Positions 18,210 through 27,084 of a stretch of 64,000 nt of DNA are shown one piece after another. How positions within the stretch are numbered: position 1 is the stretch's first letter; every line of letters begins with the position of its first letter. The DNA is from Actinoplanes italicus (GTDB taxonomy: Bacteria; Actinomycetota; Actinomycetes; Mycobacteriales; Micromonosporaceae): assembly GCF_003001815.1 (NCBI RefSeq), contig NZ_PVMZ01000006.1, forward strand, positions 310,001 to 374,000, in the 5' to 3' direction. The notes under the pieces were generated by a model. The model ran no database searches. It was given only the letters and a program-made list of their open reading frames with translations, and was not told the DNA's origin. A program made the translations under genes and the position numbers.

Positions 18210-18249
18210 GGAAAGTCCCCCGGACCGTTCCAGGTCCGGGGGACTTTCC
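18210..18249 (-). terminator. Strong hairpin terminator after nrdJ
   Basis: A perfect 17-bp inverted repeat (18210-18226 with 18233-18249) around a six-base loop. It lies 13 bp beyond the nrdJ stop and probably works for the leftward nrd transcript; on the plus strand it would be a second stop after the SGNH gene. Confidence 0.8.
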
Positions 18250-18262
18250 GATCAGTCGACTT

Positions 18263-21163
18263 TCAGCTGCAGCCCGAGGTCGAGCCGCAGCCCTCACAGA
18301 CGTAGCAGCTACCGGCACGGCGCATCTTCGTACCGCAGGTGAAGCAGAGCGGTGCGTCGGCCGCGTGGCCGGTCACCTTCTCCAGCAGCTCGGTCGAGGA
18401 GCCGACGGACGCCGGGGTCTCCTTCTCCGGGGCGGTGGAGGCCTTCACCTCGGCCACCGTCACCTTGGCGGGGCCGGTCGGGGCGGTGACCGGAGCGGAG
18501 GCGGCCAGGGCGGCCATCTCCTCGGCCGCCGCTTCCGCCGCCGCCTCGGCGGCGGCCTGCGCGCTGCGCTCCTTGACGGTGAAGATGCCCAGCTCGGCCC
18601 GCGTCTCGTACGGCAGGAAGTCCAGCGCCAGGCGACGGAAGATGTAGTCCATCACCGAGGTCGCCATGCGCACGTCCGGGTCGTCGGTCATACCGGCCGG
18701 CTCGAAGCGCATGTTGGTGAACTTGCTGACGAACGTCTCGAGCGGGACGCCGTACTGGAGCCCTATCGAGATCGCGACCGAGAAGGCGTCCATGACACCG
18801 GCCAGGGTGGAACCCTGCTTCGACATCTTGAGGAAGACCTCGCCGAGACCGTCGTCCGGGTAGGACGAGGCGGTCAGGTAGCCCTTGGCACCGGCGACCG
18901 AGAACGACACCGTCTCCGACGTCCGCTTCTTCGGCAGGCGCTTACGGATCGGGCGGTACTCGATGACCTTCTCGATGATCTTCTCGACCTCGGCGACCGG
19001 AATCGCCGGGGCCTCGACCTCGGTGGTCTTCTTCTTGGCGGCCGACAGCGGCTGGCCGACCTTGCAGTTGTCCCGGTAGATCGCGAGCGCCTTGAGACCC
19101 AGCTTCCAGCCCTGGTAGTGGATCTCCTCGATCTCCTCGACGGTCGCCGTCTCCGGCATGTTGACCGTCTTGGAGATCGCGCCCGAGATGAACGGCTGCA
19201 CCGCGGCCATCATCTTGACGTGGCCGAGCGGCGAGATCACCCGGTCGCCCATGGCGCAGTCGAAGATCGCGTAGTGCTCCGGCTTGAGGCCGGGCGCGTC
19301 GACGACGTTGCCGTTCTCGGCGATGTGCTCGACGATCGCCTCGACCTGCTCCTCGGGGTACCCGATGCTGCGCAGGGCGCGCGGAACCGTCTGGTTGACG
19401 ATCTGCATCGAGCCGCCGCCGACGAGCTTCTTGAACTTGACCAGGGCCAGGTCGGGCTCGATGCCGGTGGTGTCGCAGTCCATCATCAGACCGATGGTGC
19501 CGGTCGGTGCGAGCACCGAGGCCTGCGCGTTGCGCCAGCCGTTCTTGGCACCGATCTTGTTGCCGTTCTGCCACTGCCGGGTCGCCTCGCGCAGGATCTC
19601 GGTGGCGACCACGCCCAGCGGACGGACCTCGTCGTTGGCGGCGGCGTGCTTGCGCATGACCCGCTGGTGCGCGTCGGCGTTACGGGCGTAGCCCTCGTAC
19701 GCGCCGACGACGCCGGCCAGTTCGGCGGAGCGCCGGTAGGCGGTACCGGTCATCAGCGAGGTGATCGCCGCGGCGACACTACGACCACCATCGGAGTCGT
19801 ACGGAAGACCGGACGCCATGAGCAGCGCGCCGATGTTCGCGTACCCGATGCCGAGCTGGCGGTACGCCCGGGTGGTGACGCCGATCTTCTCGGTCGGGAA
19901 GTCGGCGAAGCAGATCGAGATGTCCATCGCGGTGATGATGAACTCGACGCTCTTGACGAACTTCTCCACCTCGAAGCCGCCGTCGGCCTTGAGGAACTTC
20001 ATGAGGTTGAGCGAGGCCAGGTTGCAGGACGAGTCGTCCAGCGACATGTACTCCGAGCACGGGTTGGACGCGGTGATCCGGCCGGTCTCGGGGTTGGTGT
20101 GCCAGTCGTTGATCGTGTCGTCGTACTGCAGGCCGGGGTCGGCGCACTCCCAGGCGGCCTGGGCGATGCCACGGAACAGCTTCTTGGCGTCGATGGTCTC
20201 GATGACCTCGCCGTCGAGGCGACCGCGGAGACCGAACTCGGCGCCCTCTTCGTACGCCCGCATGAACTCGTCGCTGACCCGCACCGAGTTGTTGGCGTTC
20301 TGGTACTGCACCGACACGATGTCGGCGCCGCCCAGGTCCATGTCGAAGCCGGCGTCCCGCAGCGCACGGATCTTGTCCTCCTCGCGCGCCTTCGTCGAGA
20401 CGAACTCCTCGATGTCCGGGTGGTCCACGTCGAGGATGACCATCTTCGCCGCGCGCCGGGTGGCGCCGCCGGACTTGATGGTGCCCGCGCTGGCGTCGGC
20501 GCCGCGCATGAAGCTGACCGGGCCGCTCGCCGTTCCGCCGGACGAGAGCAGTTCCTTGGAGGACCGGATCCGGGACAGGTTGACACCCGAACCGGAGCCG
20601 CCCTTGAAGATCAGGCCCTCTTCCTTGTACCAGTCGAGGATCGAGTCCATCGAGTCGTCGACCGACAGGATGAAGCAGGCGCTGACCTGCTGCGGCGACT
20701 TGGTGCCGACGTTGAACCAGACCGGCGAGTTGAAGCTGAAGACCTGGTGCAGCAGCATCCAGGTGAGCTCGTGGTCGAAGATCTCCGCGTCGGCGGGGGT
20801 GGCGAAGTAGCCGTACTCCTCGCCTGCCTTGCGGTAGGTCTTCACGACCCGGTCGATCAGCTGCTTGAGCGACCACTCCCGCTCAGGGGTGCCGACCGCG
20901 CCACGGAAGTACTTCGTCGTGACGATGTTCGCGGCGTTCACGCTCCAGAACGCCGGGTACTCTACGCCGCGCTGCTCGAAGTTGATCGAGCCGTCGCGCC
21001 AGTTGGTCATGACGACGTCGCGGCGTTCCCACTCGACCTCGTCGTACGGGTGAACGCCCTCGCTCGTCCAGACCCGCTCCACTCGCAGCCCCCCGGCCGC
21101 CGCGCCGCCGCCGCCGTTCGTCCGGCTGCGCTGGCGACCTGCAGTGATGCCGTCTCCGGCCAT
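18263..21163 (-). CDS. nrdJ: Adenosylcobalamin-dependent class II ribonucleotide reductase
   Basis: 966 aa, usual length for the long actinobacterial NrdJ. It reduces ribonucleotides to deoxyribonucleotides with coenzyme B12, independent of oxygen. Visible are VFSFNSPVWFNVG, the active-site segment NPCSEYMSLDDSSCNLASLN with the finger-loop cysteine, SVLAPTGTIGLMMDCDTTGI, the domain ending near FVSKFTNMRFEPAG, an Ala/Glu-rich linker (about 835-920) and a C-terminal cysteine cluster (CFTCGTKMRRAGSCYVCEGC) for thiol reduction. It forms an operon with nrdR, 82 bp upstream. Confidence 0.98.
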   Translation of the reverse strand: MAGDGITAGRQRSRTNGGGGAAAGGLRVERVWTSEGVHPYDEVEWERRDVVMTNWRDGSINFEQRGVEYPAFWSVNAANIVTTKYFRGAVGTPEREWSLKQLIDRVVKTYRKAGEEYGYFATPADAEIFDHELTWMLLHQVFSFNSPVWFNVGTKSPQQVSACFILSVDDSMDSILDWYKEEGLIFKGGSGSGVNLSRIRSSKELLSSGGTASGPVSFMRGADASAGTIKSGGATRRAAKMVILDVDHPDIEEFVSTKAREEDKIRALRDAGFDMDLGGADIVSVQYQNANNSVRVSDEFMRAYEEGAEFGLRGRLDGEVIETIDAKKLFRGIAQAAWECADPGLQYDDTINDWHTNPETGRITASNPCSEYMSLDDSSCNLASLNLMKFLKADGGFEVEKFVKSVEFIITAMDISICFADFPTEKIGVTTRAYRQLGIGYANIGALLMASGLPYDSDGGRSVAAAITSLMTGTAYRRSAELAGVVGAYEGYARNADAHQRVMRKHAAANDEVRPLGVVATEILREATRQWQNGNKIGAKNGWRNAQASVLAPTGTIGLMMDCDTTGIEPDLALVKFKKLVGGGSMQIVNQTVPRALRSIGYPEEQVEAIVEHIAENGNVVDAPGLKPEHYAIFDCAMGDRVISPLGHVKMMAAVQPFISGAISKTVNMPETATVEEIEEIHYQGWKLGLKALAIYRDNCKVGQPLSAAKKKTTEVEAPAIPVAEVEKIIEKVIEYRPIRKRLPKKRTSETVSFSVAGAKGYLTASSYPDDGLGEVFLKMSKQGSTLAGVMDAFSVAISIGLQYGVPLETFVSKFTNMRFEPAGMTDDPDVRMATSVMDYIFRRLALDFLPYETRAELGIFTVKERSAQAAAEAAAEAAAEEMAALAASAPVTAPTGPAKVTVAEVKASTAPEKETPASVGSSTELLEKVTGHAADAPLCFTCGTKMRRAGSCYVCEGCGSTSGCS

Positions 21164-21245
21164 ATGGATGTGCTCCCCCTCGTAGGTACCGCTACAAACG
21201 TGTCGGTAAGAAGTGCCTCGGGCTGAGGCCGGCCGAACTGACGCC

Positions 21246-21764
21246 TCAGCCGTTCAGCTTGGGTGCGCGTCCCCCGGACCGTGGCGCGATCGCATGTCGC
21301 GTCCCGGATTCCCGGACGGGGCCGGCTTCGCGCAGCGCGGCGATCTCCTTCTCGAATTCGTCGAGAGAGTCGAACGACTTGTACACGCTGGCGAACCGGA
21401 GGTAAGCCACCTGGTCCAGCTCACGCAACGGCGTGAGGATGGCCAGGCCCACATCGTGGCTCGGGATCTCGGCGGCGCCACGGGCCCGGACGGCTTCCTC
21501 CACGCGCTGCGCGAGCTTCGCGATGGAGTCCTCGTCGACGGGCCGGCCCTGACAGGCCTTGCGTACCCCGCTCATGATCTTCGTCCGGCTGAAGGGCTCG
21601 GTGACACCGCTGCGCTTGACCACCGCGAGGACCGCCTCCTCGACCGTGGTGAAGCGCTTGCCGCACTCGGGGCACGAGCGGCGGCGACGGATCAGCTGAC
21701 CGTCGTCGGCCTCACGTGAGTCGACCACGCGAGAATCGGCGTGGCGACAGTACGGGCAGCGCAC
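21246..21764 (-). CDS. nrdR: Transcriptional repressor NrdR
   Basis: 172 aa. It senses ATP/dATP and represses ribonucleotide reductase genes. The N-terminal zinc ribbon has MRCPYCRH and CPECGKRF; the ATP-cone follows at about 46-136 ([53 protein letters not shown]). The nrdR-nrdJ operon order is standard in actinobacteria. NrdR-like boxes lie 120-165 bp upstream of the start, which fits autoregulation. Confidence 0.98.
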   Translation of the reverse strand: MRCPYCRHADSRVVDSREADDGQLIRRRRSCPECGKRFTTVEEAVLAVVKRSGVTEPFSRTKIMSGVRKACQGRPVDEDSIAKLAQRVEEAVRARGAAEIPSHDVGLAILTPLRELDQVAYLRFASVYKSFDSLDEFEKEIAALREAGPVRESGTRHAIAPRSGGRAPKLNG

Positions 21765-21848
21765 CTTGATCTCCTTACCAGACCCGTCTCACCGGTCTCC
21801 GGGCACGCCGAAACGCAGCGAACCCATTGTCGGAGCAATCGGTTGCGC

Positions 21849-21899
21849 TGTGGATGACATGTGGATAACCGAGAAGAAGGAAACCCAACCTGTGGACGA
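21849..21899. promoter_or_regulatory. Cluster of three DnaA-box-like sites upstream of nrdR-nrdJ
   Basis: Three sites in the same orientation: TGTGGATGA (21849-21857), TGTGGATAA (21860-21868, the complement of the perfect box TTATCCACA) and TGTGGACGA (21891-21899). DnaA is known to regulate the E. coli nrdAB promoter; regulation here is inference. Confidence 0.5.
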
Positions 21900-21930
21900 C
21901 TTACATCCGTGTAACCACTAGATGTTGGGG
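21883..21930. promoter_or_regulatory. Pair of NrdR-box-like sites
   Basis: Site 21915-21930 (CCACTAGATGTTGGGG) matches 11 of 16 positions of the NrdR box ACACWATATATWGTGT. A weaker copy is at 21883-21898 (ACCCAACCTGTGGACG). Their starts are 32 bp apart, three helical turns, which is the spacing typical of paired NrdR boxes. The remainder of 21765-22126 has no gene. Confidence 0.5.
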
Positions 21931-22126
21931 TAGACGCTAGGCCCCGGCGGACGCCGATGCAAGTTCACCCGTGTGCCGACGCGCCGTATTTTCCGCCTCA
22001 CCACCTGGGGTGATGACACCATCACGCGCAGCGGCCGGATCGAGCCGTGCGACGCGCCGGAGAATCGGGCAGCACACCCGACGGAGATCAACCGGGGATG
22101 CCCGGGACGCCCCGCGGTAACGCAGA

Positions 22127-22264
22127 TCAGCCCTGCGAGGCGATGGTGAACAGGACCACGTTCGCCAGAGCGACGGTGGCGAAGAACAGACCGAGCAGCA
22201 CCACTCGGCCACGACGGGTGAGCCGTAGCGGCGGCTCGGCGTGTCGCGCACCACTGACCGTCAT
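22127..22264 (-). CDS. Small single-span membrane protein next to lexA
   Basis: 45 aa. A GAGAGGGG Shine-Dalgarno stands six bases before the ATG at 22264. The sequence is a basic N-terminus (LRLTRRGRV) followed by one membrane helix (VVLLGLFFATVALANVVLFT) and a stop four codons later (IASQG). In many actinobacteria a LysM-domain membrane protein starting with a similar LTRRGR-helix module is encoded between nrdR and lexA. Here the frame ends right after the helix and no LysM sequence follows, so this looks like a shortened homolog. The SOS boxes at 22277-22308 lie just upstream. Confidence 0.6.
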   Translation of the reverse strand: MTVSGARHAEPPLRLTRRGRVVLLGLFFATVALANVVLFTIASQG

Positions 22265-22276
22265 GTCTGACCCCTC

Positions 22277-22308
22277 TCGGACACCCGTTCGATAGAACGC
22301 CCGTACGA
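22277..22308. promoter_or_regulatory. Two adjacent LexA SOS boxes
   Basis: TCGGACACCCGTTCGA (22277-22292) differs from the actinobacterial box TCGAACnnnnGTTCGA at one base, and TAGAACGCCCGTACGA (22293-22308) at two. A third half-conserved site, GAACACAGGTAC, is at 22319-22330. They lie between lexA and the divergent small membrane protein gene and fit autorepression of lexA. Confidence 0.8.
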
Positions 22309-22387
22309 CGGTCTATCAGAACACAGGTACGGAAGTCGAGCCTTTCGGAGCGACACGCCGGTGAAAACTCGTACAGATGTTTGAATA

Positions 22388-22410
22388 TGTCGGACCTGCA
22401 CACTAGGTTC
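22388..22410 (+). promoter_or_regulatory. Candidate RecA-independent (PafBC-type) promoter before lexA
   Basis: ATGTCGGAC (22388-22396), eight bases, TAGGTT (22405-22410). The mycobacterial RecA-NDp consensus is TTGTCRGTG-N8-TAnnnT; six of nine upstream positions and all -10 positions fit. This is a weak match. Confidence 0.35.
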
Positions 22411-22513
22411 TCCGTCAAGAGGGGTCAGCCGGACGCACGCCATCCCCACGGCGTCGACCGGCTCCGCGACGCACCACGTGCCGCGAGGCACCTGGCCGAC
22501 AGGGAGGGCGGAC

Positions 22514-23287
22514 GTGTCGACCGAAGACCGGACGAACCGACAGCAGCAGAGCAGGAAGCCCGAGACCGTCCGGCGCCGCGCACCGAGTCGTTCCCGCGGC
22601 GCCGACGCGCCGCAGTTACGCGCGGTCACGCCGATCGGTCATGTCCCGGAAGTGGTCGCCTCCGACCTGACCGCACGGCAGCGGCGGATCCTGGAGTTCA
22701 TCCGCGACTGGGTGGAGCGTTACGGCTATCCACCCAGCGTCCGTGAGATCGGCGAGGCCGTCGGCCTGGTCTCCCCCTCCAGCGTGGCCTACCAGCTGAA
22801 GGCCCTGGAGTCCAAGGGATACCTGCGCCGCGACCCCAACCGGCCGCGGGCCGTGGACGTGCGTGCGCCCAGTGACATGGTCGACGACGAGGCACTGCGG
22901 GCCGCCCGTCCGCAGCCCGCGTACGTGCCGCTGGTCGGGCGCATCGCGGCAGGCGGACCGATCCTCGCCGAGCAGGCCGTCGAGGACTTCTTCCCGCTGC
23001 CGCGCGAGCTGGTGGGCGAGGGCGAGGTGTTCATGCTCGAGGTCAAGGGCGACTCGATGATCGACGCCGCGATCTGCAACGGCGACTGGGTGGTGGTACG
23101 CCAGCAGCCCAACGCCGAGGCCGGTGACATCGTCGCCGCGATGATCGACGGCGAGGCGACGGTCAAGAGCTACCGGCAGCGGGACGGGCACGTCTGGCTG
23201 ATGCCGGCGAACCCTGCCTTCGACCCGATCCCGGGCGACGACGCGACGATCATGGGCCGCGTGGTGGCGGTTCTGCGCCGCGTCTGA
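22514..23287 (+). CDS. lexA: SOS repressor LexA
   Basis: 257 aa from GTG 22514 ([12 protein letters not shown]), chosen for GGGAGG seven bases upstream. An Arg/Gln-rich N-terminal extension of about 45 residues precedes the winged helix ([20 protein letters not shown]; recognition helix near [16 protein letters not shown]). The self-cleavage site Ala-Gly is in GRIAAGGPI, the nucleophile Ser in VKGDSMIDA and the Lys in GEATVKSY. RecA on single-stranded DNA triggers its cleavage. Confidence 0.97.
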   Translation: MSTEDRTNRQQQSRKPETVRRRAPSRSRGADAPQLRAVTPIGHVPEVVASDLTARQRRILEFIRDWVERYGYPPSVREIGEAVGLVSPSSVAYQLKALESKGYLRRDPNRPRAVDVRAPSDMVDDEALRAARPQPAYVPLVGRIAAGGPILAEQAVEDFFPLPRELVGEGEVFMLEVKGDSMIDAAICNGDWVVVRQQPNAEAGDIVAAMIDGEATVKSYRQRDGHVWLMPANPAFDPIPGDDATIMGRVVAVLRRV

Positions 23288-23325
23288 CCGGCCAACCGCC
23301 GCGTGGTGACTTGTGGCTCGCCCAC

Positions 23326-23656
23326 GGGCACAGGTCACCACGCAGCAGCCACCCAGCACCGGCGTGGACATCTACGGCCCACCAGCGGGCACAGGTCACC
23401 ACACAACAAGCGCACACCACCAACGTGACGAACAACGGCCCACCGGCGGGCACAGGTCACCACACAACAAGCGCACACCACCGGCGCGGCGAACGATGGC
23501 CCACCGGCGGGCACAGGTCACCACACAACAAACGCACACCACCGGCGTGACGAACAACGGCCCACCGGCGGGCACAGGTCACCACGCAGCAAACGCACAC
23601 CACCGGCGTGACGAACAACGGCCCACCGGCGGGCACAAGTCACCACGCAGCAAAAA
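23326..23656. repeat. 61-bp tandem repeat, six copies
   Basis: The core GGGCACAGGTCACCAC (last copy with AAG) recurs at 23326, 23387, 23448, 23509, 23570 and 23631, always 61 bp apart. Copies 3 to 6 are nearly identical over the whole unit. The period is not a multiple of three, so the tract is not coding. It fills the space between the convergent lexA and the propeller protein gene. Confidence 0.9.
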
Positions 23657-23687
23657 GCCGGTTCCGCTGGTGCAGCGAAACCGGCTT
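23652..23687 (-). terminator. Rho-independent terminator of the membrane propeller gene
   Basis: On the minus strand a 14-bp stem with one mismatch (23655-23668 with 23674-23687), loop of five, is followed by five T residues. It begins six bases after the stop codon at 23693. Confidence 0.85.
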
Positions 23688-23692
23688 CGGGG

Positions 23693-25426
23693 CTAACGGC
23701 GGCCGTCGGGGCCCGGTGGGCGGTTGCCGCCATAGGTTCCGGGGCTTCGGGGTGCCTGGCCCTGCGGTCCCCGGGGAGGCTGCTGCCCGCCGTAGACACC
23801 GCCGCCACCACCACCGGGTCCCTGCTGCGGGCCGCGTGGGGGCTGCTGCGGACCGCGCGGCGGCTGCTGCTGAGGCCCGCCGCGACCGGGCGCCTGCTGC
23901 GGACCGCGCGGAGCCTGCTGCGTATTGCGTGACGGGGCCTGCTGCGGGTTGCGAGGCGGGGCCTGCTGCGGACTGCGCGACGGAGCCTGCTGCGGCCCAC
24001 GCGGCTGCTGACCGGCGGGACGGCCGTACTGCGGGCCGCCGCCCTTACCACCACCCTGACCGCCGCCACCCTGCCCGCCAGCGCCCTTGCCGCCACCGCC
24101 CGGACCGCCGTAGACGCCACTGCCACGCTGAGGGCCACCGGAGGCCGGACCGGAGGACTGCGCCGCCGCCCCGTAGACGGGACCACCACCACCGGCCCGC
24201 CCGGATCCGTAGGAGGCACCTCGCTGCGGGGCGCCGCCGACGCCGATCAGCTCGGTCTCGGGATCCCCCTTGTGCGGGCCACCCGACATCAGGTCGTCGT
24301 CATCGTCGGCGCGGCCCTGCGGCGACTTGCGGAACCGCATGATGCCGAAGACACCGGCGCCGACCAGGATCAGGCCGAGCACGCCGATGCCGCCCACGAT
24401 GTAGGTGATGCCGTCGATGCCGAGGTCGGTGATCCACGAGCTGCCGCCGTCGGCGTCCGCGGACTTCGTCGACTTCGCGGCGACCGTGGTGGCCGGGGTG
24501 TACTCCCGGATGTGGTTGGCCGTCTCCTTCACACCGCTCATGTCGGAGACCGTGTAGAACAGCTTGCCGTCGCTGCTGTAGGCGATCGCTTCACCGAGCT
24601 GCTCATTGGGCAGGCCGGTGGTGCGGGGCTCCTTCTTCAGGGCCGCGATCACGTCGCCGCCGGACACGTCCCACTCGAGGGCGTCGGTGTAGGTGCGCAG
24701 CACCACCTTGCCCGCGTTCTCGGTGACCGCGCCGCCGGTGATGGTCTTATTGCCGATGCGGGCGATCGGGTTGCCGGCCGTCTCGGTGGCGGAGAGCTTG
24801 ATCTCGCCGACCCGCTCCAGCGGCACCGGGGTGTTGCTGTTCTTCTTCAGCGCGGTGGCCGGCTTGTAGACGCCGGCGGGCGCACCGACCTCCTTGGTGA
24901 CGATCAGCGGGGTGCCGTCGCCGTCGAAGATCAGGGCCTCGGCGTCGTGCTTGTCCTTGTCCGGGTACTTCACCCGGTGGATGACCGCCTCGCCGTTGCC
25001 GCTGACCGGAATGCTCCAGAGCGCGACGTGCGGCCGGGTGTCCGACGGGTCGTTGCGGACGTTGTTGTCGCCGGTGTCGGCGATCCACAGCGTCTGGCCG
25101 TCGGGAGACAGGACGATGTCCTCGGCGTCCAGCGGCGTGCCGTCGAAGGAGGCCTCTTTGACCTTCTTGCACTCACGGTTGAGGAAGTAGATCTTGGCGG
25201 TGCCACCGTCGATCCGTCCGTCGTTGATCACGGCGAAGCCGTTCTTGGTGGTCGCGAGGCCGGAGATCTCGGTCAGCTCGGTGTCGCCGATCTTGCAGAG
25301 CTTCTTGCCGGGCGTCGACTTCGCGCTGACGGTGGGCGCTGGCGTCGGGTCCTCGGCGGACGCGCTGGAGGAGCCGACCATTACCAGACCGAAGGCCACG
25401 ATGGTCGAAAACACGAGACGCCGCAT
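23693..25426 (-). CDS. Membrane-anchored beta-propeller-like protein with Gly/Pro/Gln-rich cytoplasmic tail
   Basis: 577 aa. A signal peptide (about 1-24, ending SSASA) precedes an extracellular domain (about 35-320) with propeller-like repeats (LSPDGQTLWIADTGDNN, AIAYSSDGKLFYTVSD) and three cysteines. A membrane helix lies at about 352-378 (ITYIVGGIGVLGLILVGAGV), then RFRKSPQG and an acidic DDDDD. The final 180 residues are of low complexity, rich in G, Q, P and R with repeated PQQAPxR and RGPQQ. The topology suggests sensing outside and binding inside. A terminator follows; the upstream gap to hflX is 92 bp. Confidence 0.75.
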   Translation of the reverse strand: MRRLVFSTIVAFGLVMVGSSSASAEDPTPAPTVSAKSTPGKKLCKIGDTELTEISGLATTKNGFAVINDGRIDGGTAKIYFLNRECKKVKEASFDGTPLDAEDIVLSPDGQTLWIADTGDNNVRNDPSDTRPHVALWSIPVSGNGEAVIHRVKYPDKDKHDAEALIFDGDGTPLIVTKEVGAPAGVYKPATALKKNSNTPVPLERVGEIKLSATETAGNPIARIGNKTITGGAVTENAGKVVLRTYTDALEWDVSGGDVIAALKKEPRTTGLPNEQLGEAIAYSSDGKLFYTVSDMSGVKETANHIREYTPATTVAAKSTKSADADGGSSWITDLGIDGITYIVGGIGVLGLILVGAGVFGIMRFRKSPQGRADDDDDLMSGGPHKGDPETELIGVGGAPQRGASYGSGRAGGGGPVYGAAAQSSGPASGGPQRGSGVYGGPGGGGKGAGGQGGGGQGGGKGGGPQYGRPAGQQPRGPQQAPSRSPQQAPPRNPQQAPSRNTQQAPRGPQQAPGRGGPQQQPPRGPQQPPRGPQQGPGGGGGGVYGGQQPPRGPQGQAPRSPGTYGGNRPPGPDGRR

Positions 25427-25518
25427 CCGAACAGTGTCGCACGCGACGTCTCGTGCCGGTATTACGTGTGGATCAACTCGGGCGACAGACCCCGTGAAGT
25501 CCGGATTGCGCTTACTGA

Positions 25519-26931
25519 TCAGCTCTGAAAACCGGACAGCTCCGCCGCGAACTGCTCATCGACACGGACCACTAGTTCGGTGCCTTCGTCCAGATGCCGG
25601 GACTGGATCACCTGACCGGTCCGGTGCACCCGGGCGACCAGGTCACCCCGGTCGTACGGAATCAGGACCCGCAGCTCGACCGCAGGACGGGGCAGCCGGT
25701 CGGCGATCGCCTTGTGGAGCTCCGCGATGCCGGCTCCGGACCGGGCGGACACGAAGAGCGCCTCCGGCCACGTCCGCTTGAGCCGCAGCACGGTCTCCTC
25801 GTCGGCCGCGTCGACCTTGTTGATCACCAGCAGCTCGGGGAGCTGATCGGCACCGACCTCGCCGAGCACCTCGCGGACCGCGCTGACCTGACCCTCCGGG
25901 TCGGGGTGGGCGCCGTCGACGACGTGCACCAGCAGATCGGCCTTGGCGACCTCCTCCAGCGTCGAGCGGAACGCCTCGACGATCTGGTGCGGCAGGTGCC
26001 GGACGAATCCGACCGTGTCGGAGAGCGTGAAGATCCGCCCGTCCTCCGCGGCGGTGCGCCGGGTGGTCGGGTCGAGGGTCGCGAACAGCGCGTCCTCCAC
26101 CAGCACACCCGCACTCGTGAGACGGTTGAGCAGGCTGGACTTGCCGGCGTTGGTGTAACCGGCGATCGCCACGGCCGGAACGCCGCTGGCGACACGGCGG
26201 GAGCGCTTGGTCTCCCGTACCGTCTTCATGGCTTTGATCTCGCGCCGCAGTTTCGCGATGCGGGTGTTGATCCGCCGCCGGTCGGTCTCCAGCTTGGTCT
26301 CACCGGGACCACGTGTGCCGACACCGCCGCCGCCCGAGCCACCGCCCGCGCCGCCGCCCTGCCGGGACATCGCCTCACCCCAGCCGCGCAACCGCGGCAG
26401 AAGGTATTGCAGCTGGGCGAGCTCGACCTGAGCCTTGCCCTCCTTGCTCTTCGCGTGCTGGGCGAAGATGTCGAGAATCAGCGCGGTCCGGTCGACGACC
26501 TTGACCTTGATCTGCTCCTCGAGCTTGCGCAGCTGCGAAGGCGACAACTCGCCGTCGCAGATGACCGTGTCGGCGCCGGTCATGATGACCACGTCGCGCA
26601 GTTCGTCGACCTTGCCGCGACCGATGAAGGTGGCGGCGTCGGGCTGTTTGCGTCGTTGGATCAGGCCCTCGAGGACCTGGGAGCCTGCGGTCTCGGCGAG
26701 AGCCGCGAGCTCGGTGAGTGAATTGTCGGCGTCTTCGACGCTGCCCTCGGTCCACACTCCGACCAGCACGACCCGTTCGAGTCGCAACTGGCGGTACTCG
26801 ACCTCGGTGACGTCGGTCAGCTCGGTGGAGAGACCGGCCACCCGCCTGAGCGAGTGCCGCTCCTCGAGCTCCAGGTCCCCGGTGGTGGGATCCAGCTCGT
26901 CAAGGACGGGTGTCTGGTACGTGTTTCGCAA
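25519..26931 (-). CDS. hflX: Ribosome-associated GTPase HflX
   Basis: 470 aa. The start is a TTG at 26931, supported by a full AGGAGGT five bases upstream; no ATG or GTG nearby fits better. The N-terminal HflX domain carries GLIQRRKQPDAATFIGRGKV and a glycine-rich linker (SRQGGGAGGGSGGGGVGTRG). The G domain has G1 AGYTNAGKSS, switch region TLDPTTR, G3 DTVGFV and G4 NKVD. HflX binds the large ribosomal subunit and rescues stalled or stress-damaged ribosomes. It is divergent from the malic enzyme gene. Confidence 0.96.
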   Translation of the reverse strand: MRNTYQTPVLDELDPTTGDLELEERHSLRRVAGLSTELTDVTEVEYRQLRLERVVLVGVWTEGSVEDADNSLTELAALAETAGSQVLEGLIQRRKQPDAATFIGRGKVDELRDVVIMTGADTVICDGELSPSQLRKLEEQIKVKVVDRTALILDIFAQHAKSKEGKAQVELAQLQYLLPRLRGWGEAMSRQGGGAGGGSGGGGVGTRGPGETKLETDRRRINTRIAKLRREIKAMKTVRETKRSRRVASGVPAVAIAGYTNAGKSSLLNRLTSAGVLVEDALFATLDPTTRRTAAEDGRIFTLSDTVGFVRHLPHQIVEAFRSTLEEVAKADLLVHVVDGAHPDPEGQVSAVREVLGEVGADQLPELLVINKVDAADEETVLRLKRTWPEALFVSARSGAGIAELHKAIADRLPRPAVELRVLIPYDRGDLVARVHRTGQVIQSRHLDEGTELVVRVDEQFAAELSGFQS

Positions 26932-27084
26932 AAGTGACCTCCTACGTCCGATCGTGGCACGTCACGAGAGCGAACGCATCCGCATAACTCCACCTGACCC
27001 ACGAGTAACCACCGAGCGGTGAGCCGTTATTCCACAAGAGCGACAATCTCCAGTACTCACCCCACCAACGTCGGAGGGAACACC

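Noticed and set aside
17798..21226. 1142-codon open frame on the plus strand opposite nrdJ
   Set aside because: It is antisense to a certain gene, low in conserved motifs and rich in Arg/Val/Leu/His as expected for the complement of GC-rich coding DNA.
21765..22126. Cobalamin riboswitch upstream of the B12-dependent reductase
   Set aside because: The conserved B12-box core and surrounding stems were not seen; NrdR and DnaA-type sites explain the region better.
23326..23656. CRISPR array
   Set aside because: The 61-bp units are contiguous and nearly identical throughout, with no variable spacers and no cas genes.
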